Shown: positions 27,154-36,000 of the stretch, piece by piece
Numbering within the stretch: position 1 is the stretch's first letter
How the letters are laid out: each line of letters opens with the position of its first letter
Origin: Bacillota bacterium
Lineage (GTDB): Bacteria > Bacillota > Clostridia > Lachnospirales > Lachnospiraceae
Assembly (NCBI GenBank): GCA_023386815.1
Contig: JAEWIZ010000019.1
Coordinates: 1 to 64,000 of the forward strand
Direction: 5' to 3'
Length of the DNA: 64,000 nt
The notes under the pieces: generated by a model
Told to the model about the DNA's origin: nothing
Databases searched by the model: none
The model's input: the letters and a program-made list of their open reading frames with translations, nothing else
Program-made: the position numbers and the translations under genes

Positions 27154-28530
27154 ATGAAAAAAGGATCATCAAAAGCAATTGCTTTACTGCTAGCCCTTAC
27201 CATGACAATGTCACTGTCAGCATGTAGTAACAAGGCAAGTAATGATGCAGACAAAGAAACAAGCACCAGCAATACAGAGACAGAGAATACCGCAAAGGAT
27301 ACGGCAGAGGAAACAAGCTCCGAACCGATAGAAATCTCTTATGCAACTTTCATGGTTGGTTCTCACTCATCTGCAGCTGCAGAAGAAGAAGTAATCAATG
27401 CCTTCAATGAAAAGTATGAAGGCAAGTACAAGGTAGTAGTGGAAGAGCTTCCAAGTGATAATGCATTCGTTGATAAAATGAAGGTCTTAGCTTCTTCTCA
27501 GTCCTTACCGGATGTACTTATTGGTAAGAATGGCATTAGAGAGTTGGCGATCGAGAATGGCCAGGCTGTAAATATTAAGCCATATTTAGAAGAAGATGCA
27601 GAGTGGATGAAATTAGTAGGTGAAGACGCTATGAACTACAATATGGAAGAGGACGGAAGCGTTTACTCTATCTCCAATCAGCGTCAGATCATCGGATATT
27701 TCTACAACAAGGAAATGTTTGCAACAGCAGGCATCACACCCGCTAAGACCTGGGATGAGTTCATGAGCAACAATGCAAAGCTGAAGGAAGCTGGATTTAC
27801 ACCACTGGCTTTGATGACCGGTGAGAATGCATGGACCACAAACCTTTGGTTGGCTGCTATGATCGGTACAGATGGTGCAGAGGGAAATACTTTCATGAAC
27901 ACCAGCTATCCTACAAACTATAGCAACAGCTCAGTGATCAAAGGCCTTGAGATGCTTAAAACCTGCTTGAAGGACTACACTACTCCGGATGCAGTAGGTG
28001 CACTTTATGCAAATGCAGCAAACAACTTCGAACAGGGTAATGTAGCTATGATCGCTAACGGACCATGGATGTGCCCAGATTTTACAGATGAAACCAAGTC
28101 TATGCCGGGTTTTGGCGATAAGGTTGGTGTAGCTCTTTATCCAGAAGATGGATTGGTTTCACAATTTGAGGTTGGATATATTCTTTGTACCAACGGAAAA
28201 TCAGAAGAAGAACAGAAGGCTGCTCTTGAGTTCCTTAAGTTCAAGACCGGTGAGTATGCTCAGAGCGTATTCCTTGAGAAGGCTGGTGTTCTTCCTTTGA
28301 CAGACAACATCGAGCTGTCTGCTGAGTACAAAGCAGCTAATCCTATTCTTGCAGAATTAATTGAGCTGTCTGGTAGTGCAAAGTACACCTTTGAAAATAT
28401 CGATAATACAGCATTCACGGCTATCGTAGATGAAACTGCTGTTAGATATCCAGAACTTGCATATGATGAGATTACTCCACAGGAGTTTGCTGATCAACTG
28501 ACAAAGGTAGCAGAACAGAGTAAGCAATAA
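27154..28530 (+). CDS. Sugar ABC transporter solute-binding lipoprotein
   Basis: A 458-residue lipoprotein. The signal peptide ends in the lipobox LSAC (Cys at about residue 24), followed by an Asn/Thr/Glu-rich linker and a family-1 extracellular solute-binding fold: NAFNEKYEGKYKVVVEELPS, VYSISNQRQIIGYFYNKEMF, FEQGNVAMIANGPW. It would catch an oligosaccharide outside the membrane for the two permeases downstream. AGGAGGG precedes the ATG, a strong site suited to high expression. A hairpin after its stop should set it apart from the permease genes. No ATPase gene is in this cluster, so a shared MsmK-type ATPase elsewhere is expected. Confidence 0.94.
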   Translation: MKKGSSKAIALLLALTMTMSLSACSNKASNDADKETSTSNTETENTAKDTAEETSSEPIEISYATFMVGSHSSAAAEEEVINAFNEKYEGKYKVVVEELPSDNAFVDKMKVLASSQSLPDVLIGKNGIRELAIENGQAVNIKPYLEEDAEWMKLVGEDAMNYNMEEDGSVYSISNQRQIIGYFYNKEMFATAGITPAKTWDEFMSNNAKLKEAGFTPLALMTGENAWTTNLWLAAMIGTDGAEGNTFMNTSYPTNYSNSSVIKGLEMLKTCLKDYTTPDAVGALYANAANNFEQGNVAMIANGPWMCPDFTDETKSMPGFGDKVGVALYPEDGLVSQFEVGYILCTNGKSEEEQKAALEFLKFKTGEYAQSVFLEKAGVLPLTDNIELSAEYKAANPILAELIELSGSAKYTFENIDNTAFTAIVDETAVRYPELAYDEITPQEFADQLTKVAEQSKQ

Positions 28531-28545
28531 AAGGTTTTACCAATT

Positions 28546-28603
28546 GCGCAAGCATAAATAAGGACTTAACGGAGCTTCATATTTATGCTTGTGCTATTTT
28601 TTT
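28546..28603 (+). terminator. Partial terminator between binding protein and permease genes
   Basis: GCGCAAGCATAAATA (28546-28560) pairs with TATTTATGCTTGTGC (28580-28594) and is followed by TATTTTTTT. Placement inside an operon suggests partial termination that yields more binding protein than permease. Confidence 0.75.
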
Positions 28604-28688
28604 GCATTTTTTTAGTTCACCCGTTATTGCAAACAACTTGTTCTTTCGGGATTTGAGCAGCCAGGAAGTGGCTGCATGGAGGTATTCT

Positions 28689-29558
28689 ATGACAAAAAAT
28701 AAGAAATGGATAATACTATTTCTGCTTCCGGGGATTTTATTATTCAGCTTTGTATTCCTTGGGCCTATCCTTGTATTGTTTGGAACATCAATAACAGATT
28801 GGTCCATAGGTAGGGAAATATCATTTGTTGGATTAAAGAATTATATCTATCTATTTACAGAAGACAAAACATTTATTGACAGCTTGAAAAATACTGTTGT
28901 CTGGATTCTTCTTCAGGCAACCTTTCATGTGATTATAGGAACTACCGTAGCGATAGTTTTAGCGAAAAAGAGATGGTATAGCAGTGCAATAAGAACCATT
29001 TACTTTATACCCAATGTTATTTCTAGTGCAGCACTGGGTATGCTGTTCTTATGTGTGATGAATCCGCAGTACGGACTGATCAATTCATTAATTACGAAAA
29101 TAACGGGAGAAGGCTTTAGCCAGAATTGGTTTATGGATCCGAAGTCCGCATTTTTAGCGGTTACCATGACATGGCTTCCATATGCAGGACTTGTTACAGT
29201 TTTGATCATGGCTGAAATGTCATCTGTTTCGGATGATGTATATGAAGCAGCAAAGATCGATGGAGCCTCGTCTTTTCAGACAGATATATATGTGGTTTTA
29301 CCTCTTATGAAAAATATTATTGGAACCTCTGTCGTTCTTGCATCTACCAGTATGTTGCAGAAGCTGGACATTATTATGATGACCACCAACGGTGGACCGG
29401 GCAGCAGAACCATGAATATGCCTATGTATTTGTATAAAACAGTATTTACCAACAACGATTATGGACTGGCAAATGCACAAGGTGTCTTACTGGTAATTCT
29501 AGGTATGATTGTGCTTAAGAGTATTCGCAAAATGTTCCATATGGACGCAAAAGAATAG
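28689..29558 (+). CDS. Sugar ABC transporter permease (MalF/UgpA type)
   Basis: A 289-residue membrane protein with six predicted helices, beginning with WIILFLLPGILLFSFVFLGP. The cytoplasmic EAA loop is visible as YEAAKIDGASSFQTDIYVV, the site that contacts the ATPase. TNGGPGSRTMNMPMYLY is also typical of the MalF/UgpA group. A longer frame from 28602 begins within the upstream terminator; TGGAGG before the ATG at 28689 fixes the start. It is followed 13 bp later by the partner permease gene. Confidence 0.93.
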   Translation: MTKNKKWIILFLLPGILLFSFVFLGPILVLFGTSITDWSIGREISFVGLKNYIYLFTEDKTFIDSLKNTVVWILLQATFHVIIGTTVAIVLAKKRWYSSAIRTIYFIPNVISSAALGMLFLCVMNPQYGLINSLITKITGEGFSQNWFMDPKSAFLAVTMTWLPYAGLVTVLIMAEMSSVSDDVYEAAKIDGASSFQTDIYVVLPLMKNIIGTSVVLASTSMLQKLDIIMMTTNGGPGSRTMNMPMYLYKTVFTNNDYGLANAQGVLLVILGMIVLKSIRKMFHMDAKE

Positions 29559-29571
29559 AAAGGGTGACATT

Positions 29572-30396
29572 ATGTTTCCAATAATTAGAAAAATACTTGC
29601 AGCCCTGCTGCTGACGGTCATAGTGGTCATCTCCATTGTGCCCTTTGCGTGGGTGTTGTTTTCCTCTTTTAAAACCAATAGTGAGATTTTGTCCGGAATT
29701 CTTGGCTTTCCTTCCGGTTTTCACTTTTACAATTACGTGACGGCTTTTAAGCTGGCGCCACTTGTAACCTTTTATAAAAACAGTATTTTTATTGCCATCG
29801 TAGGAACAGCGTTAAATCTTATGATATGTACCATGGCAGCATATGTAGTGGTAAGATGCTCCTTTCAGTTAAAAGGCTTGGTAATGCTTCTGTTTTCCAT
29901 AGGACTGATTATTCCCGGAGCAGCGCTTTTACAGCCCTTATATACCATATTAAATGCTACCGGTCTTTATAATACGCGAACTGGCCTTATTCTTGTATAC
30001 ACGGCTCTTGGTATGCCGACTACCTTTTATGTCATGATGAGTTACATACAGACTATTCCCTATACCTTGGAGGAGGCTGCTTATATTGATGGCTCTGGAT
30101 TTTTCCGAACCTTCGCGCAGATTGTTCTGCCTCTTACAAGACCAGCATTTGCTACGGCAGGTGTTATTCAGTTTTTGCTGTGTTGGAACGAATTCCAATT
30201 GGCACTTACTTTAACAGGAGAGACAGGAAAAAGAACTCTTCCAATTGCACTTTACTATTTTAAGAGTGCCTTTGCCAGCGATTACGGTGCTATGTTTGCA
30301 GCAACGGTAGTCGTAGTTATACCTAGTATTATTACCTTTATATTGCTTCAAAAACAGGTAATCTCAGGCTTAGCTGCCGGATCAGTGAAGGGATAA
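29572..30396 (+). CDS. Sugar ABC transporter permease (MalG/UgpE type)
   Basis: A 274-residue, six-helix membrane protein. It starts RKILAALLLTVIVVISIVPF, has the EAA loop LEEAAYIDGSGFFRTFAQIV, and the typical VIQFLLCWNEFQLAL and QKQVISGLAAGSVKG ending of the MalG group. AAAGGGTG precedes the ATG at 29572; an earlier in-frame TTG/ATG region overlaps the first permease gene and lacks a ribosome site. Together with the preceding permease it forms the heterodimeric channel for the sugar captured by the lipoprotein. Confidence 0.93.
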   Translation: MFPIIRKILAALLLTVIVVISIVPFAWVLFSSFKTNSEILSGILGFPSGFHFYNYVTAFKLAPLVTFYKNSIFIAIVGTALNLMICTMAAYVVVRCSFQLKGLVMLLFSIGLIIPGAALLQPLYTILNATGLYNTRTGLILVYTALGMPTTFYVMMSYIQTIPYTLEEAAYIDGSGFFRTFAQIVLPLTRPAFATAGVIQFLLCWNEFQLALTLTGETGKRTLPIALYYFKSAFASDYGAMFAATVVVVIPSIITFILLQKQVISGLAAGSVKG

Positions 30397-30461
30397 ATAG
30401 CTAATTGAGTTATTATTATGATAGCCCATACAAAAAATCGTACGTAGGAATGGAGTTAAAA

Positions 30462-32567
30462 ATGGATACGAATTGGTGTATATATGAAAATTCCTATCAT
30501 GGGGAGTTGATAAAGCATTACGAAGGCTTAATGACCCAGGGGAATGGTTATCTTCATGTGCGTGGCAGCTATGAAGAAGGAATATCAGGAGCAAAGCAGG
30601 ATGAAGAATATGATAGAAAACCGGCCAATGTAACTTTGGAAAAGCACAAAAAGCAGAAATCCAAATGGGGAACTTACATCCCGGGCATAGTGGGACCGCA
30701 TCCCTATTTGAAAACAGAAACGATTAATCTTCCTTACCTATTCGACTTTAGGGTAACAGCGGATGGTGAAGATCTGGACATGGAAAATTGCCAGATAGAG
30801 AAGTATGAAAGGTATCTGGATCTTCGGGATGGCGTTCTTACCAGGTCCTTTCTTTGGAAGACAAAGAAGGGAAAGGCACTTACGCTTACTTTTTCCCGAT
30901 TTATCTCCATGGCAGATAAACATATAGCCATACAGAAACTTACGGTAAAAGCGGAATCAGGAAATGCCAACCTTCACATAACCGGTGACATTAACACCGG
31001 AGTCAGAACCAATGGATTTAATCATTTCGTAAGAACCTTAAAAGATAAACAAGATGATGTAACCTGTGTTATTACAGAAACCAATGGCGGAAACATTGTT
31101 ACTATGCGTTCCTACTTAGATCATGAAGGTGAACAGGTGATACAGGAAGGGGAGCAGCTTACCATAACAAAAGTGATCCATGTCAGCACAGACCGGGACG
31201 GGGAAATTCCGGAACTGAGGGATGACGATGAGGATATCAGAATCTTCGATGTGGATAAGGCTCTGAAAAGACATAGACTCAAATGGGAAGAGAAATGGGA
31301 AGCGGCGGATGTAAGAATCATCGGGGACGATCTTGCGCAACTGGCCATTCGAATGTCTATTTACCATTTAATGAGAGCAAATAATGAAGATGATCCCAGA
31401 GTAGCTATTTGCGCCAAGGGGCACGCAGGAGAAGGGTACTGTGGCAGATACTTTTGGGATACAGAGGTTAATATGCTGCCCTTCTTTATCCATACCAATC
31501 CAAAGGCAGCAAGAAATCTGGTGAAGTTCCGCTACCTAACGCTTCCCGGAGCAAAAGAAAATGCAAAAGAATACGGTTATCAAGGTGCTCGCTATGCCTG
31601 GGAGTCATCTGTGACGGGCAGGGAGGAATGTGCGAACTGGCAGTATGCTGATCACGAAATCCATGTAACGGCAGATATCATATATGCCATGGAACATTAT
31701 GTAAAAGCTACTGGCGATGTGGCTTTTATAAAAGAATGTGGCCTGGAAATTATGAAGGAAACAGCAAAGTACTGGGCAGAACGTGTGGATAAGATTAACG
31801 AAAAATATGAACTTTTAGGTGTTATGGGACCAGATGAATATCTTCCAATGACTCGGAACAATGCATTTACCAACCGAATGGTAAGGTTTTCTTTGGAAAA
31901 GACCCTTCAGTATTGTAAGGAGTTTGATCAGTTGGAGAAGGATCAGCTTATAGAATGGGAAGCTATCAAGGAGCGCTTAAGGCTTCCCTACAAGGATACT
32001 GATGAGCTTATCATGCAGTCCGATGATTTTTCTTCTTATGCTGATTTGGATTTTGATGCGATCTGGACGGACCGTTCCAGATGCTTTGGAGAATTTATAT
32101 CTCAGGAAAAGAATTATCGTTCTAAGGCATTGAAGCAAGCAGATGTTCTGGAGATGATGATGCTGTTTCCTAAGGAATTTTCGAAGAAGCAGCTGGCAGC
32201 AAATTATGACTATTACGAACCGATTACCACCCATGATTCTTCTCTTTCCGCAGCGGTTCATGGTATTCTAGCAGCTAACATGGGAAGGATGGAGGAAGCA
32301 AAAAGCTTTCTGGATAAAGTGATAGACATTGATATGTCTCCTGAGAAGCGAGGAGCCGAAGAGGGCATTCATATTGCAAATTGTGGCGGTTTATGGCAGC
32401 TGATTGTATATGGCTTTGCAGGACTAAAGAGTGCTATGTGGGAAGAGGACGTGGTGCTTCATCCGCACTTGCCAGAAAAGTGGCAACAGTTAGAGTTTTC
32501 TCTTATGTGGCACGGGGAAAAGAAGCGGGTTGTTGTGACACATGAGGGATATAAAATAGAAGCCTGA
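30462..32567 (+). CDS. Glycoside hydrolase family 65 disaccharide phosphorylase
   Basis: A 701-residue cytosolic enzyme of family GH65, which mostly phosphorolyses alpha-glucosides (maltose, trehalose, kojibiose, nigerose, glucosyl-rhamnose) to beta-glucose-1-phosphate. NGYLHVRGSYEEG is the GH65 N-terminal motif, RYFWDTEVNMLPFF lines the active site, the general acid is Glu459 in MGPDEYLP, KQADVLEMMMLF and HDSSLSAAVHGILAANMG form the phosphate-binding side. Which linkage is cut cannot be read from the motifs. GGAG lies 6 bp before ATG 30462; in-frame TTG 30405 and ATG 30450 are alternatives. It ends the transport operon, so imported sugar is probably its substrate. Confidence 0.9.
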   Translation: MDTNWCIYENSYHGELIKHYEGLMTQGNGYLHVRGSYEEGISGAKQDEEYDRKPANVTLEKHKKQKSKWGTYIPGIVGPHPYLKTETINLPYLFDFRVTADGEDLDMENCQIEKYERYLDLRDGVLTRSFLWKTKKGKALTLTFSRFISMADKHIAIQKLTVKAESGNANLHITGDINTGVRTNGFNHFVRTLKDKQDDVTCVITETNGGNIVTMRSYLDHEGEQVIQEGEQLTITKVIHVSTDRDGEIPELRDDDEDIRIFDVDKALKRHRLKWEEKWEAADVRIIGDDLAQLAIRMSIYHLMRANNEDDPRVAICAKGHAGEGYCGRYFWDTEVNMLPFFIHTNPKAARNLVKFRYLTLPGAKENAKEYGYQGARYAWESSVTGREECANWQYADHEIHVTADIIYAMEHYVKATGDVAFIKECGLEIMKETAKYWAERVDKINEKYELLGVMGPDEYLPMTRNNAFTNRMVRFSLEKTLQYCKEFDQLEKDQLIEWEAIKERLRLPYKDTDELIMQSDDFSSYADLDFDAIWTDRSRCFGEFISQEKNYRSKALKQADVLEMMMLFPKEFSKKQLAANYDYYEPITTHDSSLSAAVHGILAANMGRMEEAKSFLDKVIDIDMSPEKRGAEEGIHIANCGGLWQLIVYGFAGLKSAMWEEDVVLHPHLPEKWQQLEFSLMWHGEKKRVVVTHEGYKIEA

Positions 32568-32780
32568 GAACTTTGGCTATGGACTTCCCTGTGGTGTGAT
32601 TACCATGAGAGAGAAAGATACTATACCTATACGAATTATTACTACTATGAAGATAAGTGTTAATGTAGGTGTACATGCTAATCCGGGAACCGTCTTTGAC
32701 AGACCGTCCGGTGAGGAGAAGAGTGGAGTACTGGACAGAAGATGCTACCTGTGTAGTAGTTGAGAAGAGAATCAAGAATC

Positions 32781-32810
32781 GAATATTGTATGATAGAATA
32801 TTGTATGATA
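32781..32810. repeat. Two perfect 15-bp tandem repeats
   Basis: GAATATTGTATGATA occurs twice in direct succession (32781-32795 and 32796-32810), just before the terminator. Confidence 0.7.
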
Positions 32811-32811
32811 G

Positions 32812-32855
32812 AAAAAGTACACCTTGTGGTTAAAATAACAAGGTGTACTTTTTTT
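32812..32855 (+). terminator. Terminator of the sugar-utilisation operon
   Basis: AAAAAGTACACCTTGT (32812-32827) pairs with ACAAGGTGTACTTTTT, followed by more T. Confidence 0.88.
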
Positions 32856-33028
32856 AATGTTTTAAGGCTAGACTACAAATAGCTTCAAGAAAATGAGTTC
32901 ATACAGTTCGTGCGGTAGGAATTACGTTTCGTGCGATAAATGGGTTTTTATGAGGAAATATGATATTTTTATTGTCAGCAATAGGGATTTAAATCAAAGA
33001 CATATTATACAATAGGAGGAAGTATTCT

Positions 33029-36000
33029 ATGAGTACTAAAACACGAAATCTGTTAAGGAGAATAAGCCGATCCTCAATAGCTATCATGCTTGTTATCGCG
33101 GTAATTGTGTCATCTGTTCCGCAAGAAGTGCAAGCAGTGGGGAAAACCGTAGCTAATTCTTCGACACAGCCAGATGCTACAAAGGCTACAGCAGAGAAAT
33201 CTATGCTGGTAACAACACAGAAAGGGCTGGATAAAGCCTTAGCTGACACGAAAATCACATCAATCACGATAAAAACATCGGCAGAGAAGAAATTAACGAT
33301 ACCGAACAAAGCATATAAAACCAAGACCCTGATTGTAAATGGGGAGAAGCTGACATTGAGCAACGGAGGCCTCTTTAAAGCGATCATTATCACAAATGCA
33401 AAGGCTCTTGCTGAGCAAGCAAAGGGGAATAGCATTACAGTAAATGATAAGAAACTTTCGGTGACAATCACCTCGAAGTCGGCTCCGAAGAACATAACCT
33501 TTGCGAAAACAGGGACAAAGTCAATCCTTACCATTGATGGAACGCTAAATAAGTTGACTATCTCAAAAACAGCGAACCTGACACTAAAAGGAAAAACCTC
33601 GAAGAGTGTTCCAGTATCGATTAAAGCAGGTGCAGGAGAAACTCAGCTTACCTCATCTTTACCAATCAAAGTTAGTAGCGACACAGCTGCGAAAATAATT
33701 CTGAAGAAGGGTGCAGAAAAGAGCACAGTCACTTTAGCGCAGAGCACTTCTTCAGTATCTGTAGTGAATCAGACCGGTAAGAGTATCAGTCTCAAAACCC
33801 CTGAGGGTAAGCGTTCGGTAGCAGCAGGAAAGACAATAACTACCAAAGCACAGCCAAAACCGACCCAAGTTCCGGAGGATGAAAAGAAGACGGAGGAGGG
33901 GATACCTACTCCTACAACGAAGCCCGAGATCTCTGAACCCAATACGCCGACAGATGGCCGCAATATCTATTATTCCGTTTCCTTTGATTCTATGGGTGGA
34001 ACCACAATAAACCCGATTAGAGTGGCAGCGGGAACTACAACGGGAACCCTACCCACCCCACAGAAGAATAACAGCATCTTCCTTGGCTGGTATACCGATA
34101 CAGGCTATCAGAGTCAATTTACAAATACGACCCCCGTGTATTCGAACCTCACCCTGTATGCAAGATATTCCGAGATCGAGACAGAACAGCAAATACTAGA
34201 CGACAGCTACTCGCTGGTTGATCAGAGTCCGACGTTATCCTTCCAGATTACATCGACAGATCCATCCATGTCAGCAGATGCTGTAAAGAATGCAATCACC
34301 TTGGCAAGTGCAGATGGTTCAGAAGTCGTAGGCATTACAGTGACAGGTAATAGCGGAACCTATTTAATTAGTGCTCCGGGAGGATTTAGCGAAGGCTCCT
34401 CCTATACATTGACACTGGAAGATACCAGACTGAATTACCAAAATAAAGACAGTAACATTCGCAAATGTACTTTTACTATCTTAAAAGCAGAGGTTTATAA
34501 CATTACTCTAAATGAGGAAATGATCTATATTCCGAGCAGTGAAGTTACGAACATGACCCACAACGGGGCGGGTACTCAGGCACTTGATGTTGCTGTAGTG
34601 TCCATGAGAATCAGCGAAAGCGGAGATAATACAGCAAGCGGTACTTTTATCTATCATGGTAATCGAGTACTGAAGGCAGGAGACGTATTATGTGTTTACA
34701 GTGGAGAAATTCCTCAAGCACCAGGTGCTAATGGGGATGACTCACAATATATGGACGACAATATCGCTTACATAACCGTCGATTCTGTAGCTGGAGCAGT
34801 GGGAAATCAGTCTGTTCGCTATATAGATGCCGAAGCAGAGGAAGTTATATTTATGCCGGACGTACTGCCCGTTTTTGCTGGGGATGGCAACAAGCTGGTG
34901 AGCTATCATACAGCTACTGAAGCGAACAATGGTGTAATACAGATTGCTTCTGCTGATTTGAACTTCAGTATTTTTGCTGATATGGGACTAAACAGTGGGA
35001 CTACCGTGGATGAGGGAGATTTTATTGCGCTTTATACCGGTGATTTCACGAAAACAGGCACATCGGATACGGTGAGCTACGGAGAAGTTACCAAGGTTTT
35101 GGAAGAGAGCGGAGTCCTGACTATCTCTTACCGAGCGGTTACCGAAGATCAGATGCAGGAGGTCTTGGATTACTATTCCAAGAGTGATGTAGACAGTGAT
35201 GCCATGCTTGATGAGGTTGATGTTGCTGCCATAGAGAAGGATATTGAAGAACAGGTGGTAGAGAGCGGCTTTGCAGAGGATGCTTCCGTGTATTTAACTG
35301 CTTTGGCGATGGAGACCGATGGGTTTAAAAAGATCGCAGGAGATGACTTTACTCTTGAGTCAATGTCAATTCAGATGCCAGAGAATTATGAAGAAGATCT
35401 GGGAGCAATCAGTATCATGTCCATGTCTTCCAAGGTGTCGATAGAGAATCTAAGAGTAAATGCAGCGATTAGTAAGAATCTTCAAAAGCTTTCAGGAAAA
35501 GGTGTTCGCTGCGGAGTTACAGTCAGCTTTGACGTGCCAATCGAGACAGGAGAGGATAAAGCCATTAATATTGCAATCTCCGCAACCTTTGTAGAAGAAG
35601 TTAAGGTGGAGGTAGATGCTTCCGGTAAAGCGATATGGAAGAAGAAATGGATCTTCCCTTATATCGATGACTATCAAATGAATGCGAATATTGACCTGTA
35701 TAATTACACAGGTATCAGCTTTAAAGCAGTAGTATCCACAGCAGATACAGGCTCCACAGATATCTCCGAGGAGATACAGAAGATACTGTCCTATACCAAA
35801 TCAGAAGAGATAACTGCCGGAGTCCAGGAGCTTTTTGAAATCTACGGCGAGATGATGGAAAATGAGACGGACTGGGTAGATATCTTCAGTCAGAACATTG
35901 TAAAAACAGATATGCGACTGTTGTTGGGTATCATAAATATTCGTACTACCATTGATTTCGTTGTAAGTGCTAATGTTAATGTAGCGCTTGGTTGCAATTT

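Larger units (their letters stand above)
32568..33028. other. Intergenic region with repeats and terminator
   Basis: A 52-codon frame (32605-32763, beginning MREKDTIPIR and ending CYLCSS) has no ribosome site and no known domain; it is probably chance or a remnant. It is followed by a 15-bp direct repeat and a terminator, then 170 bp leading to the next gene with no clear promoter. Confidence 0.4.

Noticed and set aside
32605..32763. 52-codon frame after the GH65 gene
   Set aside because: No ribosome site, no recognised domain; kept only as a note in the intergenic entry.
32989..33534. 181-codon minus-strand frame
   Set aside because: Antisense shadow of the signal peptide and Lys/Thr-rich start of the large surface protein.
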